DNA of 64,000 bases from Lindgomyces ingoldianus (Eukaryota; Ascomycota; Dothideomycetes; Pleosporales; Lindgomycetaceae): contig NW_022985200.1 in assembly GCF_010093535.1 (NCBI RefSeq), positions 479,871 to 543,870 of the forward strand, given 5' to 3'. The position numbers and the translations under genes are program-made. The notes below the pieces were generated by a model. The model did not search any database, was not told the DNA's origin, and saw nothing but the letters and a program-made list of their open reading frames with translations. Below are positions 23,881-34,917 of this stretch, one piece after another; the stretch's first letter is position 1, and every line of letters starts with the position of its first letter.

Positions 23881-25245
23881 TCAAACAGCCCCATCCGCAT
23901 CCCTAACCCCCACGGCGCCCTCTTGACCCGCGGAGACATCCACACCTCCACCCCCAACTTGTACTCCATTCTCCTTTTCCGCCACCTCCACTGCTTCTCC
24001 CGCAGCCACCCGCCCAAGCCCCTCCAGCAAATCATCCCTCAGATCCTCCCAATTTTCCACCCCGATACTAACCCGCAACAACCGTTCGTCAACGCCACTA
24101 TCACTCATCCTCCGCCACTCAATCAAGCTCTCTACACCACCTAGGCTGGTTGCATGGTGGAAGAGCTTGAGGGCTGAGGGGAGAGAACGGGCTTGTGCAG
24201 GGGTTTGTGTGTAGATGGAGAAGACGGGGCCATAGCCGTTTGGCATCTGTTTCTTTAGCCAGAGCTGATCTTTTGGTGGCTGCAGCGAAGCATGTGTAAT
24301 CTTCTTAATCGTCCTCTGTACAATTTCGACGGAAGACTTGTCGCTGTCTCCTTGGCCAGTGAGCAGACCATGCAACCAATGCACCAAATTCGTGGCATTG
24401 TCTGACTGTCGCCGGACGCGCAGTTCCAGCGTCCTTAAACTCCTCACCCCAAGCCAACCTTCTAAACTCCCCAACACACTCCCCAGAAAAACCCGTTCGA
24501 GCCGCAGAACTCTTGCGCGTTCTCGACCAGCAGGGTCAGTAGCAGTAGCTAGGATACCACACAGTAAATCGCTATGACCGCCGATATATTTCGTCCCAGA
24601 ATGCATGACCACATCTGCGCCCCACTGAAACGGATCTTGCAACCCCGGTGGCGCAAACGTTGCATCCACACACAATATGGCGCCCCTCTTATGCGCACGC
24701 TCCGCGAATTTCTGGATCTCGTATGCCTCCCCTGTAGGATTGAGTGGCGTTTCCAGATGCACGATGTCGCCGTCCCCAAGGCCTGCAGCATCCCAGGCAG
24801 CCTCATCGGCGTGGATGTCCACGGTACGTAGATTGTGCATTTTCTTGTGCAGATCAATGATGCCGTGACAGCCGTGGTAGCCATCGCCAATCGCGACGAC
24901 TTTAGGTACAACACTAACGAGTAGGGCGTGGAATGCACTAAGACCACTGCTATAGCTAACTACTTGGTTACTCAAGCGCTCTAATTCTTCATCTGGTGTA
25001 CCCGGGTATAGGAGTGGCGTGAGGATCGTTTCGAGGCGGTTTATGTTGGAGGATGCAAGGCGGGAGTAGACAAGCGGGGTTTGGAGACCGACTTCCTCGA
25101 CACCGGAGGACGGGACGGGCTGGAGGGCGGAGGGGTTGCGGGGGTAGCGGAAGGTAGTAGAGGTGTGGATTGCAGGCGCGACGTCGGTGAGGATGTTGGT
25201 GCGGTCGTCGGCATGGATGGCCAAGGTTGCGAGGGAGTAGGGCAT
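23881..25245 (-). CDS. Trans-sulfuration-type PLP enzyme (Cys/Met metabolism family)
   Basis: Single exon of 454 residues from the ATG at 25245. It opens MPYSLATLAIHADDRTNILTD with the PAIHTSTTFRY segment, typical of cystathionine gamma-synthase/beta-lyase relatives. VSYSSGLSAFHALL contains the cofactor phosphate-binding region, LETPLNPTGE and CVDATFAPP (about Asp194) contact the pyridine ring, and SGTKYIGGHSDLL carries the Schiff-base lysine (about Lys219). The Tyr-Ser-Arg near residue 60 provides the partner-subunit phosphate contact. The family interconverts cysteine, homocysteine and methionine precursors; which reaction this member performs cannot be decided. The last 35 or so residues form a Gly/Val/Ala/Glu-rich tail that extends beyond the usual catalytic core. 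No targeting signal is obvious, so a cytosolic location is likely. Confidence 0.9.
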   Translation of the reverse strand: MPYSLATLAIHADDRTNILTDVAPAIHTSTTFRYPRNPSALQPVPSSGVEEVGLQTPLVYSRLASSNINRLETILTPLLYPGTPDEELERLSNQVVSYSSGLSAFHALLVSVVPKVVAIGDGYHGCHGIIDLHKKMHNLRTVDIHADEAAWDAAGLGDGDIVHLETPLNPTGEAYEIQKFAERAHKRGAILCVDATFAPPGLQDPFQWGADVVMHSGTKYIGGHSDLLCGILATATDPAGRERARVLRLERVFLGSVLGSLEGWLGVRSLRTLELRVRRQSDNATNLVHWLHGLLTGQGDSDKSSVEIVQRTIKKITHASLQPPKDQLWLKKQMPNGYGPVFSIYTQTPAQARSLPSALKLFHHATSLGGVESLIEWRRMSDSGVDERLLRVSIGVENWEDLRDDLLEGLGRVAAGEAVEVAEKENGVQVGGGGVDVSAGQEGAVGVRDADGAV

Positions 25246-26035
25246 TTTGGAGGTCTTGAAGGGGAGAGAGATAGTGGGTAGGGTTTGGGGAGGGTTGATA
25301 TGCTAGTGCGAGTTCTTGAGAGGAGGAAGTAGAAGGATGGCGTAAGGAATTGAGAAGAGGATGGAGTAGCTCTTGATACGGACAAGAATGACGGGATTGA
25401 ACGAAGACAGAAATACTAAACATCTATCGCATACTGTCTAGGAACAGAGACAAAAACCCAAGAACAAATCATTGAAAGAGGAGACGTAAAGGACTTGAAA
25501 TCCAACAAGAGAGAGGCTGGCGATCGGAGTCATGCCTCTACTAAACACTATCGATATTGACATTCACGCCCTGTAGTTGCGATCTCGGAAGCTAGCTAGG
25601 TAGCCTTCGCACGCCATCAACGCCGTGCCTGTACGCGTCTCCCAATCCAGGCTGGCTCAACGGAAGAAGGCGTCGGAGCGGGTGGTCTCGGCCTGGTGAG
25701 GGCTGCTTTCGGATAGTGCGGGGTTGTTGAGCTGACAAGGTGGGGTGAAGCTCTGCCCCTCCCCCTCCCCTCCCTGCTCGCGAAAATTTGCTCGTTCCAT
25801 TCCGAGATGCAAGGGCAGATGTCAATGTATCACCGGCATGTTCATCACGGAAGCCGTGGAAAACATGCTGTTTCAGTAGTTCAGAGTTGTCTTTCATTGC
25901 TACTGGTTGGGAGTCCTAGTAACTTTTTTGGTCGTAGTTGAATGCTCCCACAGCCAAGCTGAAGCAATCGATTGAACCCACAAGACCATTCCCTTCATCC
26001 CCTAAGTTTATCCACGGTGCATTTCTTGCGCAATT
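25246..26035. other. Intergenic, no gene seen
   Basis: Promoter side of the PLP enzyme gene and 3' side of the cyclophilin gene. Only short overlapping frames without recognisable content. Confidence 0.55.
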
Positions 26036-26967
26036 CTACGCCTGACCACATTCAGCAATGGCTGGCGGGTTCTTATACTTGATGCCGCCGGATTTCGTGC
26101 CGCAAGCCTCAATCGACTTGACGACGCGCATTGACTCGATGTCGCCCTCGGGTACCTGGCCGAACACGACGTGCTTGCCGTCGAGCCATGAGGTGACGAC
26201 GGTGGTGATGAAGAACTGAGAGCCGTTGCTGCGAGTCATGTCAGATGGAGTCGTCGCTAGGGGTGGGTCGACGGCCACTTACGTGTTGGGGCCGGCGTTG
26301 GCCATGGAGAGGAGGAATGGCTTGGTGTGCTTCAACTTGAAGTTTTCATCACCAAACTTCTCGCCGTAGATGGACTTGCCGCCAGTGCCCTGCTGTGTGT
26401 TAGAGGACTGCTTTTCCTGATGCTTGTGGCGGTGTAGCAGGAGCAGGCGAGGCACTCACATTGCCACGGGTGAAGTCACCACCCTGAAGCATGAACTGGG
26501 GGATGACTCGGTGGAACTTGGAGCCCTTGTAGCCGAAGCCCTTCTCGAAGGTGCAGAGGGCACGGAAGTTCTCGACCGTCTTGGGGACGACGTCGTCGAA
26601 GAGCTCGAAGTTAATGCGACCGGACTGATCTGGAGAGAGGGTAGTGTTAGCAATTGATTCACCAGCGCTGGGGAGATGGCATTGTGATGGAATGTCGACG
26701 GGCTCTCGAATGCCACCATGCCGTAGCGTAGCATGGAGGGGTCAATGGAAACAGCCTACCTGTCACTTCGCCCGTCGAGGTAACCTCGCCCTTGTTGTCG
26801 ACGGTGATCTTGGGGCCCGTCCAGGTGCAGTCGAAGTAGACTTTGACGACCATGTTGGCTGCTGATGGGGAAAAGAAGCGTTTGTTGAGAGGAGTTCGAA
26901 GTGTCGTGGTTGTTGCAGAGCGAAAAGTCGAGAGGAGGGAGGGAGACGACCTGAGGTGGGGCAACAT
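26036..26967 (-). CDS. Cyclophilin (peptidyl-prolyl cis-trans isomerase), probable dual-targeted
   Basis: Four exons, 26967-26760, 26629-26460, 26392-26283 and 26228-26036, total 681 nt, 226 residues. The first about 38 residues are rich in Arg, Ser, Thr and Leu with no acids ([20 protein letters not shown]), a likely mitochondrial presequence. The cyclophilin domain then starts at an internal Met (MVVKVYFDC) and shows [83 protein letters not shown] and ends in CGQA. The catalytic Arg (FHRVIP), the Phe-x-Met-Gln site and the Trp of the cyclosporin pocket (SWLDGKHV) are all present, so it should be an active isomerase that binds cyclosporin A. In Neurospora one cyclophilin gene gives both mitochondrial and cytosolic forms; the layout here suggests the same. 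Confidence 0.95.
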
Positions 26968-27884
26968 GGCGGGGCTGTGAAAGGCATTAGCGCCGGACTG
27001 CCCGCGACTGTTTCCTCCAGCATGCCGTCAGCGCGCCGCCAAGCCTGATTCTGCGCGAGATTGAGAGTGCGTTTGCATCTCCGATGCAGCTGCAGAGTGA
27101 TCCCGAGGCTGCTGTTCACTGCGGGGGAGATGGGGCGTGCGATATTACCTGTGGAAGAACCAGGAAATTACGAATTGAGGACTGTACGACTGGCACAGCG
27201 GATCTGGGGTGGTATTGGGGCTACAAGGCCAGGGGGGAAGCACAATTGGGCTGCTAACAGTATAAGATGCGAAGGCAACTACGGTACAAGAATCGAGGCA
27301 GCGAGATTGCAGCGTCCGTCCTGCAGGGAGAGACGATGGGATGGTCGCAGGAGCTGAAGATTGGTGAAATTTTCTGCGCCCATCATGGTCCTAGCGCTGG
27401 GCCAAGCCAGCATGGCAGCATCAAGGGAGAAGCCGATGAGGATCCAGCATCGAGGAATTGCCATTGATTTCTAATACAAAGAACCTAAACGTACATTTCT
27501 GTGTGTTTCGGGGAGCCAACCCTTCTAGATTGAGTTCAGCCCTTAGCCTGCGCATGGTGCCAAGCTCTGCCCTCTCTCGTCCCACCATTTTGGAAAGCTC
27601 AAGCTCAGTCTGTGTCACGTGATTAGTCCAACTGGCGTGTCCATGTCAAACGAATTGATCCTAACTCTAAAATCACAGCCAGTATCGCTAGAGATTGTAA
27701 CTTAGCAGTCGAGTCGTATCGTCTTGGAGGTGCATGATTGAAGAGAAAGCTCCACGTGCAGCTTGGCAGGGCTCCGACAGCAGGCGTTCCGAACTGGCGC
27801 CCAAAGCAGCATTCAATAATAAGCTGCCACTTCAACATTCCCTGAACACCAAAACCTCCACCACCCACCCTAATTTTTACTACA
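26968..27884. other. Divergent promoter region, no gene seen
   Basis: Between the cyclophilin start (minus) and the epsin start (plus). Short frames on both strands lack recognisable features. Confidence 0.55.
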
Positions 27885-29652
27885 ATGGACCTGCAGAGTC
27901 TCAAGGACCAAGTGAGCAATCTCACGCTCTACGACCTCAAGGCTGGTGTCCGAAAGGTTCAGAATGGTAAACTCTCCGGGGTGGATGCCACTCCTGGCCG
28001 AATGCTTTGCTAACGCGTGCTACAGCCGTCATGAATTATACCGAAATGGAGGCGAAGGTGAGAGAGGCTACAAACAACGAACCGTGGGGTGGGCAGGCCG
28101 AAGATCTTATTCTGAGGGCCTTGAATGGCTAACTGGTTTCAGGTGCATCCTCGTCCTTGATGCAGGAAATTGCCAATGGAACATTCAACTAGTGCGCCCT
28201 CCCCCATCAGTTGGGAACTACCTGGCCTGACTCAAACAGCCAACTCTTGAACGAGATCATGCCCATGATCTACAAGCGCTTCACCGAAAAGGCGGCAGAA
28301 GAATGGAGACAGATATACAAAGTAGTAAACCCGTCTTTCTGGGCAACACCAGCTTCTGACATGTGCAGGCCCTCCAACTCCTCGAATTCCTCATCAAGAA
28401 TGGCTCTGAACGGGTCATCGACGATGCGCGCTCTCATGTCTCGCTCCTCAAGATGCTACGCCAGTTCCACTTCATCGACCAGAACGGCAAGGACCAGGGC
28501 ATAAACGTGCGGAATCGAGCTAAGGAACTTGCGGAACTCCTAGGCGATGTCGATCGAATTCGTACCGAGAGGAAGAAAGCGCGGGCAAATCGAAATAAAT
28601 TTGGCGGCGTTGAGGGTGGCATGGGCGCCGGTGGCTTCTCTGGCAGCGGAGGCTTCTCTGGAGGGGGAGGAGGCGGTGGCAGCAGGTATGGAGGATTTGG
28701 AAGCGAAGAGGCCGGCTATGGTGGCTATACTGGGGGTGTGTATGGCGATGGTGGTGGATTCGGAGGGAATGAGTCGAGCTTCACGGACACACAAGCTCGG
28801 CGAGATCGCTTCGAGGAATACGACGAGTATGATGAGGGCGAAGTTGCTTCTCCACCACGGAGGAAAGAGAACACAACGTCAACATCCAGCCACGTCAAAC
28901 GAGATGGGCTTAAGACGGCACCTCCAAAGACGACGACTGCTGCGCCTGCTGTGGATTTACTGAGTTTCGACGACGCACCAGCAGCATCCACCCCCGCAGG
29001 AAAGCAACCCGCTGCTCCAGTTACGCAGGATGATGACGACGATTTTGACGACTTCCAGTCAGCTGCTCCGGCAGTGCCTGCAGCATCGTTCGTACACACC
29101 TCAGCAGCTCCTGCAATCGCTCCTCCCAAATCAACACATACAATTGGCTCTTCGACACAGTTTGCACAGCCGCAGCCACACTCAGCTGCGCAGAACAACA
29201 ACTTGAACGACCTGTTCGCTACTGTATCCCCAGCCCCCTCTGCGAACAAGATGACGTCGCCTCCGGTGTCCACTCCCGCAACAACAGCCCCAAGCATGTC
29301 CCAGCCCTTCCGTCCTGCCGGCTACGGGAACATCGGCCCCAACTATTTCACCTCAGTTCCTGCGCCGTCATCGACTAACACCACGCCTTCTATTATGTCG
29401 CCGGCCATCGGCGGGAACAAGCCTGGCTCTTCTGCGCCCAAGGCATCTGGCGGCGACGCTTTCGCTGCTCTCCTTTCGGGATCCGCGCCAAAGAAGCCAG
29501 CTACCCCGACTCAAAAGGCCACATTGGCAGATATGGCGAAACAGAAAGCAAGTGCTGGCATTTGGGGCGCTCCTGCTTCAAGTTCGGGCACTCCCCCAGC
29601 GCAACAGAAGCCTGGAGGACCAGGCGGTGCTTTGGGCGATCTCTTGGGGTAG
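27885..29652 (+). CDS. Epsin-like ENTH-domain adaptor (Ent3-type)
   Basis: Five exons: 27885-27966, 28026-28088, 28143-28191, 28240-28321, 28369-29652; 1560 nt, 519 residues. The four small exons assemble the N-terminal ENTH domain: DLKAGVRKVQNAVMNYTEMEAKVREATNNEPWG, then SSLMQEIANGTFNYQLLNEIM, IYKRFTEKAAEEWRQIYKALQLLEFLI and ERVIDDARSHVSLLKMLRQF (each piece shown across an exon join). ENTH domains bind phosphoinositides. After about residue 150 the chain is low-complexity: a Gly-rich block, then a Pro/Ala/Thr-rich region with acidic DDDDDFDDFQSA, an FDDF-type motif likely to bind clathrin adaptor appendages. It ends ALGDLLG. No ubiquitin-interacting motifs are visible, which favours the Ent3/Ent5 type of trans-Golgi/endosome traffic over the Ent1/Ent2 endocytic type. 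Confidence 0.88.
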
Positions 29653-30045
29653 TTTAGGGGATAAAAGGGGTGTCCCGGTGCTGTTATTTTTTGCGGATTG
29701 TTTGTCAATAGGAGTGGAAGTTTGCACGATTGTGATTCAGTTGTTTGATGCTTAGAATTTGCGGATGGGTCACGCATTTAGCGGGCTCCTGAAGAGTGAG
29801 GTGAGGGATGAGGGATTCGAGGCAACATGAGAAGTCAGACGGTGGTTATACGATAGGTATCAACATCAACTTGGAAACAAAACACTCAACCATGAGGCGA
29901 TGTTATGACCACTTTACTTGCAGTTCTAACTCCCGCCATCTGATTGGTCCTCATCCCTGTCAAGCCCCTAAACAAACATACCCGACACTACGAAATTCAC
30001 CCAGCCCCTTCACCCCCCACTTTCTCAACCCTCGAGAATGCATCG
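29653..30045. other. Short intergenic region between tandem plus-strand genes
   Basis: Contains the terminator of the epsin gene and the promoter of the phosphoesterase gene. The reading frame of the latter is open upstream of its first ATG, to about 29944, but no ATG occurs there. Confidence 0.6.
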
Positions 30046-31947
30046 ATGCACGCCTCGCACTTTTTGTTCAGCCTCGCTTTGCTACTCACGCCTCTCTGCC
30101 TGATCTCGACAACATGGCTGTATTCGTATCCCCTCTGGCATGGCTGCAGATTTCCACAACCAGACTCAGACTGGACGCCGACCTCGAAAGCGCCGTTTAG
30201 ACTCCTCGCGCTCGGCGACCCGCAACTCGAAGGCGATTCCAGTCTTCCGAAGCCCTCTTTTCACTCCCTCCCATCTCTTGCAACAATCGTCCACGATGCG
30301 CGATTCGCGGGCTCGTGGTCGCGACGGCAATACCTCCTCCGCGCCGCCTTGTCGGATTACTCGCGGCGCTTGCCCAAGGAAAGTTGGAAGTGGGTCAGGC
30401 TGCAAAGGAAGAGACTAGATCTTTGGGGCAATGATTGGTATCTGGCGCATATTGTGCGGTGTTTGAGATGGTGGACTCGCCCGTCGCATGTTAGTGTGTT
30501 GGGGGATTTATTGGGGAGTCAATGGATTGGGAATGAGGAATTCGAGAGGAGGGGGAGGAGGTTTTGGGAAAGGGTTTTCGGGGGGCTGGGCGTGGTGGGG
30601 GAAGGGATTATGGGGGGAGCTGCTGGGGAGGAGGGGCAGGAGGGGCAGGAGGGGAGACAATGGGGCGGGAGGGTCGAGGTTTTGGGCGAAGATAAGAGCT
30701 GGGAAAACAGGGTTATTAATATCGCCGGGAATCATGATATTGGATATGCAGGAGACTTGGACGAAGGCCGTGTCGAGCGATTCGAACGCGCTTTTGGGAA
30801 AGTGAATTGGGATATCTGGTTCACACTTCCTCGCACCAATATCTCTTCACCTTCTTCGAATACTACGCTAGGCGATGCCGATAACAATGACAACAACGAA
30901 ACCGATCCCCCGGCTCTCCGCCTCATAATTCTCAACTCCATGAACCTCGACACCCCGGCCCTCTCCCATTCCCTCCAAACCCAAACCTACTCCTTCCTAA
31001 ACCACGTAATCTCCACATCTCGCCCCGTAACTTCCAAAACCCATGCCACCATCTTACTCACTCACATCCCGTTGTACAAAGAACCCGGCATCTGTGTCGA
31101 CTCGCCTTTTTTCGATTTCTTCGACACAGGGTCTGGTGTCAAGGAGCAGAATATGTTAAGTGAGCATTCAAGTAAGGGGATTCTGGAGGGAATATTTGGG
31201 TTGAGTGGGAATGAAGGTGCCGAGGGGCAGGGCCTAGGGAGAAGGGGTGTGGTGATTAATGGACATGATCATGAGGGGTGTGATGTGCTACATTACTTTC
31301 CACGGATGGGAGAGGAGGACGGAGAATGTGCGAAGTGGTATGAGGCCCCTGATTCTGCGACTGCGACTGAGGGTGCTTCGTCCACAGACGCCGACCCCGA
31401 CGTGTCTAATCAAGCAATCCCCGACCCTGAATCCTCACCGAAACGCGAACCTCACTGGCGGGCGATCCGCCTCCCAACCTCGCCCTCCAACCCACCCAAC
31501 CCTCTCCCCATTCCCCCTACAAGTTGCACCTCCCCATCTATCCCCCACATCCGCGAAATCACACTCCGTTCCATGATGGGCGATTTTAGCGGCCATGCTG
31601 GCTTCCTATCCGCCTGGTTTGACGCTTCCCTGGGCGAACACGGGGAGTGGAGACTTGAGTTTCAGACGTGTGGGTTTGGGATTCAGCACTGGTGGTGGGG
31701 GGTTCATGTGTTGGATCTTGCTTGGGTTGTGGTTGTGGTTGGGGGTTGCGTTGGGATGACGTTGGAGGGTTTTGTTGGAGGTGAGGTGAGTGTCGATGAG
31801 AAAACGAACAAAAAGGGAAAGTGGGAGGGAGGTAAACTGACGAAGTCGGAGAAGGTTCAGGGGGAGAAGATAGATAAGACAAAGTTACGTCTGCAGGTGA
31901 TTGGACATAACGCTGTCGACAAGAAAAAGAGAAGGAAAGAAAGATAG
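30046..31947 (+). CDS. Cdc1/Ted1 (PGAP5)-type membrane metallophosphoesterase
   Basis: Single exon, 633 residues from the first in-frame ATG at 30046. A hydrophobic N-terminus (FLFSLALLLTPLCLISTTWL) forms a membrane anchor. The calcineurin-like metal centre follows in order: GDPQLEG (about 57-63), GNHDIGY, THIPLYKEPG and INGHDHEGCD, which together supply the Asp, Asn and His ligands for two metals. A second hydrophobic stretch (VHVLDLAWVVVVVGGCVGM) lies near the C-terminus, followed by a Lys-rich tail that could act in ER retention. Cdc1, Ted1 and mammalian PGAP5 remove ethanolamine phosphate from GPI-anchor mannoses in the early secretory pathway; which yeast paralogue this corresponds to I cannot tell. 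The middle contains a long Gly/Glu-rich insert and Pro/Ser-rich linkers. Confidence 0.88.
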   Translation: MHASHFLFSLALLLTPLCLISTTWLYSYPLWHGCRFPQPDSDWTPTSKAPFRLLALGDPQLEGDSSLPKPSFHSLPSLATIVHDARFAGSWSRRQYLLRAALSDYSRRLPKESWKWVRLQRKRLDLWGNDWYLAHIVRCLRWWTRPSHVSVLGDLLGSQWIGNEEFERRGRRFWERVFGGLGVVGEGIMGGAAGEEGQEGQEGRQWGGRVEVLGEDKSWENRVINIAGNHDIGYAGDLDEGRVERFERAFGKVNWDIWFTLPRTNISSPSSNTTLGDADNNDNNETDPPALRLIILNSMNLDTPALSHSLQTQTYSFLNHVISTSRPVTSKTHATILLTHIPLYKEPGICVDSPFFDFFDTGSGVKEQNMLSEHSSKGILEGIFGLSGNEGAEGQGLGRRGVVINGHDHEGCDVLHYFPRMGEEDGECAKWYEAPDSATATEGASSTDADPDVSNQAIPDPESSPKREPHWRAIRLPTSPSNPPNPLPIPPTSCTSPSIPHIREITLRSMMGDFSGHAGFLSAWFDASLGEHGEWRLEFQTCGFGIQHWWWGVHVLDLAWVVVVVGGCVGMTLEGFVGGEVSVDEKTNKKGKWEGGKLTKSEKVQGEKIDKTKLRLQVIGHNAVDKKKRRKER

Positions 31948-32334
31948 TGACAAGATATCTTGTGTTGGTATTAGTTTTCAAATACCATATGTAATCTAGG
32001 TAATGCTCACATCCAGCGAGGCGTCTCAGGAAGTTACTTGGAGTAGATACCATTTAGAGATTTAAATATCTATTGGCATCCCAGCCGTTGAGTCAAGGCC
32101 GTGAGATTTCGTTTCCTAATTCCTCATTCCGGCCATTGTCGTTGAATCATGTACATATGCTTCATTCTCCCTTTTCTAGCAGAAAGGATCTTGATGCCGC
32201 TTGCGAAACAAACACGATCATGCCACGTAAATGTACACTCATCCTCCATGACCGACCCGCAAACACCACGATCACTATGAGCACAAACCCACTTACGCCC
32301 CTCTTCCTGCCCCAATCCTTCCCTCCCTTTATCT
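31948..32334. other. Convergent intergenic region
   Basis: Between the 3' ends of the phosphoesterase (plus) and proline dehydrogenase (minus) genes. No gene seen. Confidence 0.6.
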
Positions 32335-33850
32335 TTAGATTACCCCAAAAGCACCCTTGACCCTCCTCCACAACTCCTTACCCATAGCGCGTCTCGTATC
32401 CTCCGTCCTCAACGCCGCCTCTTTGTTCTCGCTTGCCCGCCTCAACAGGAAATTCAAGCACTCGGTAGTAGTACCCCACGTCATACACTTCACAACCTTA
32501 GCCTGGACATCTGCTTTCTTGTCCGCGGCTTGCACGAGTTCTTGGCTGATCTCATCTGCCATGCCTTGAAGCTGGGCGTACGTGAGACGCGGCAGGGACT
32601 CCGCGGACGAGGAAAGCAGCTGTGAAGATCGTATTGCTTGGGCGCGTTGGACGGAAGCGTGGTTGTGGGTTGCGAGGACGATGTTGACGTTGGGGAAGGC
32701 GGAGGTGGAGGTGGGAGTGGATGCTGAGGTTGAATGAGATGGTGGTGGAGGTGGGAGGATACTGGATGTCCAGTGGCGTCTGAGGACGGCTTCGGCACAG
32801 GCGTCATAGCATGCGTCAGTTTCTTCTTTTGTGTTCCAGATTAATTGCCGTGGCTCGGATGCGAGATATGCACCACGAACTAGCTTTACACCGGCGATAT
32901 ATCCCTCCCGCTCTGCTTGTGCGAGATGTTGTGCGAGTTTTATGGGTGTGGATTTAAGGTAGCATTGGTAGGTTGAGTAGATGATGGCATGGCCGCTTTC
33001 TGGGGTGTTATATTTCTTCTGGAGAGCCAATGTCCATTTATCAAGACCAGGGTTTGTGGATTCTTCTTCGGCGCCGGGAAGGAGTGCCACGTTCTTCGCG
33101 GCCGCGGCATCGCAGGCCGCGAGAATGGCAGACCACATAGCTGGTGTGGCATCTTCTTGGGATTTCAGAAGCTGGAGCGCGCGGCGACCGAGGCCAGACC
33201 ATCTATATCACATTAGCAGCTGGAAAGAAGGGGCGAGATGCATGGACTCACTTCAAACCAATGAAATCTCCCTCCCTAGCCACCTCAACAGACTCCAACA
33301 TGCCTTTCCTCCAAACCTCAATTTCCTTCGCTGTCTCTTCTTCTGTGATCTGGCTTGTACCTCCTCCTAGCACTTCAAGAGCGTATTCAAGGATTATCCC
33401 ATCGTACCCCAGTACATCACGTGCGGCAGTCGTGTTCACCTTAACTTCTTTCGATGTCTCACCGGCGCAGAACTGTGCATAGAACGTTGACTTCAGAAGT
33501 TTTGCAAGGACTGGATTCCGTTCGATGCTCATGAGGAAGGACTTGGAATCGAGCATTCGCCGCAGGACAGTGAAGCATAGTGAAAGGAGGGCAGGCGACG
33601 ATGACATTCCAGTAATGAGGTAGGAGCGAAGGACTGACGAAGTTGGGAGGCGAGCGAGTCGGGACGGTGTCGGCGGTGACCTTGTGGGTGGCGAATTAGA
33701 GAGGAGATGTGAGGAAGAAGTTGGTGACGTTGGAGCAGCAGAGACGTGGCGACGTGAGCTGGAGTGCACGAAGCGGGGAGTTTGTGAAACGGTCCTGTGT
33801 GAAAGGGCAATGCCTTCGAAATGTCGAAGGCTTCGAACTCGCGGACCCAT
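32335..33850 (-). CDS. Mitochondrial proline dehydrogenase (proline oxidase)
   Basis: Two exons, 33850-33252 and 33202-32335, joined over a 48-bp intron; 1467 nt, 488 residues. The N-terminus (MGPRVRSLRHFEGIALSHRT and following Ser/Arg/Pro-rich residues) is a mitochondrial presequence. The barrel shows TYQCYLKSTPIKLAQHLAQA, VKLVRGAYLASE and a late VLATHNHAS, all signature segments of the PRODH FAD-binding barrel. C-terminal YAQLQGMADE and WGTTTECLNFLLRRASENKEA close the active site, with the Arg-Arg pair that holds the proline carboxylate. It oxidises proline to pyrroline-5-carboxylate and feeds electrons to the respiratory chain. A Pro/Ser/Thr-rich loop (after RRHWTSSILPPPPP) is longer than in yeast Put1. 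Confidence 0.93.
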
Positions 33851-34917
33851 AGTGAGGTTTGGGCGTGAAGACGGCGGTTGTGAGCTTGATGGGTTCCCAA
33901 GCTTTTGTACTGTACTTAGGCAGTAAGTAGGATATCGTCAGTGGTGATTGGCACGACCTAAGCCAGCGTACCACACTTTCTCTCGAAGACAACTTCACAT
34001 CATCAGCAAAATCTAGAGGCTCTTTATATCCCAAGGTTTACGTACCAAAAAACAAACCATATTTTGACCCGTGGATGTCCCACGGCATCATGAGTGCGGC
34101 TTCCGTCGGCATGCACCTTGATGCTCAATACACTCGGCATTGCCTTATCGCACCATTAACACTTTGCCATTGGCCAACCCCGCTTTCTCGTCAATCGGGG
34201 GAGCTGGCACCGTTGGGGCGCGGCACAAGCAAGATAATGATGGTTTTCATTGTTGGAAGTGGCTGTGGAGGATTGCAGGGTGGATTGTGCCAAGATCGTT
34301 GATGTTGTGAAGTAGCCTTGAGGTCGGTTGACAGCTGGCCAGAACCCCTGTTCTGGATCACAGGATTATCATCAATTGACCTCAATTGGCTCCCTCGTGC
34401 TTCTTCATGGCCGTCATATCCTCAGATGGTAATCCCGGTTTTAAGATCCTACTTGGCAATTTCTCCAACGAACACGAAGCCAGGTCGCGTTAGTCGCCAG
34501 CACGGCTCAAGGGACGATCTATTCCACCTCTCGGCCTCCACACATTTCATCCGCATGTACCCAGCCGCCACAGCTCTAATCCAACAACACTTCAACTTAG
34601 CCCGTTCTTTGACAAGCCGAAATAATTTGTAACCTGTAGAATGTCCGGTATCGGAAACAAGTGGTCCTGGGGGATAAGAACGGCCGAAGGGCGTTTGCAT
34701 GCGGGGTATCAGGTGGGTTTGATGGAGCGCGGAGTTGTAGAGAGTCACTGGAAGGAGAGAAATGATGTTGAAGTCGAGCAGCATGAAGAACTTTTTGGAT
34801 TTCTTTGTCGTTATATCAGTAGGTTCCCACGTTCCTTCCCTGTGCTCACGGAGTTGTGTATCCGGTCGTTTCCATATTGCCACCAAGATTACATACTTTC
34901 CATCGCAGCCGAAGCCG
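33851..34917. other. Intergenic, no gene seen
   Basis: Open stretches of 60-145 codons occur on both strands but overlap each other and show no conserved motif. A minus-strand frame at 34449-34886 could continue the small gene next door if another intron existed, but its composition is not persuasive. Confidence 0.45.

Noticed and set aside
23713..24144. 143-codon plus-strand frame
   Set aside because: Mostly antisense to the well-supported PLP enzyme gene, Pro/Thr/His-rich mirror composition, no motif.
28725..29297. 190-codon minus-strand frame
   Set aside because: Antisense of the Ala/Pro/Thr-rich tail of the epsin; mirror of codon bias.
29944..30045. Extension of the phosphoesterase frame upstream to 29944
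   Set aside because: That start is TTG; the first ATG in frame is at 30046 and directly precedes the hydrophobic anchor.
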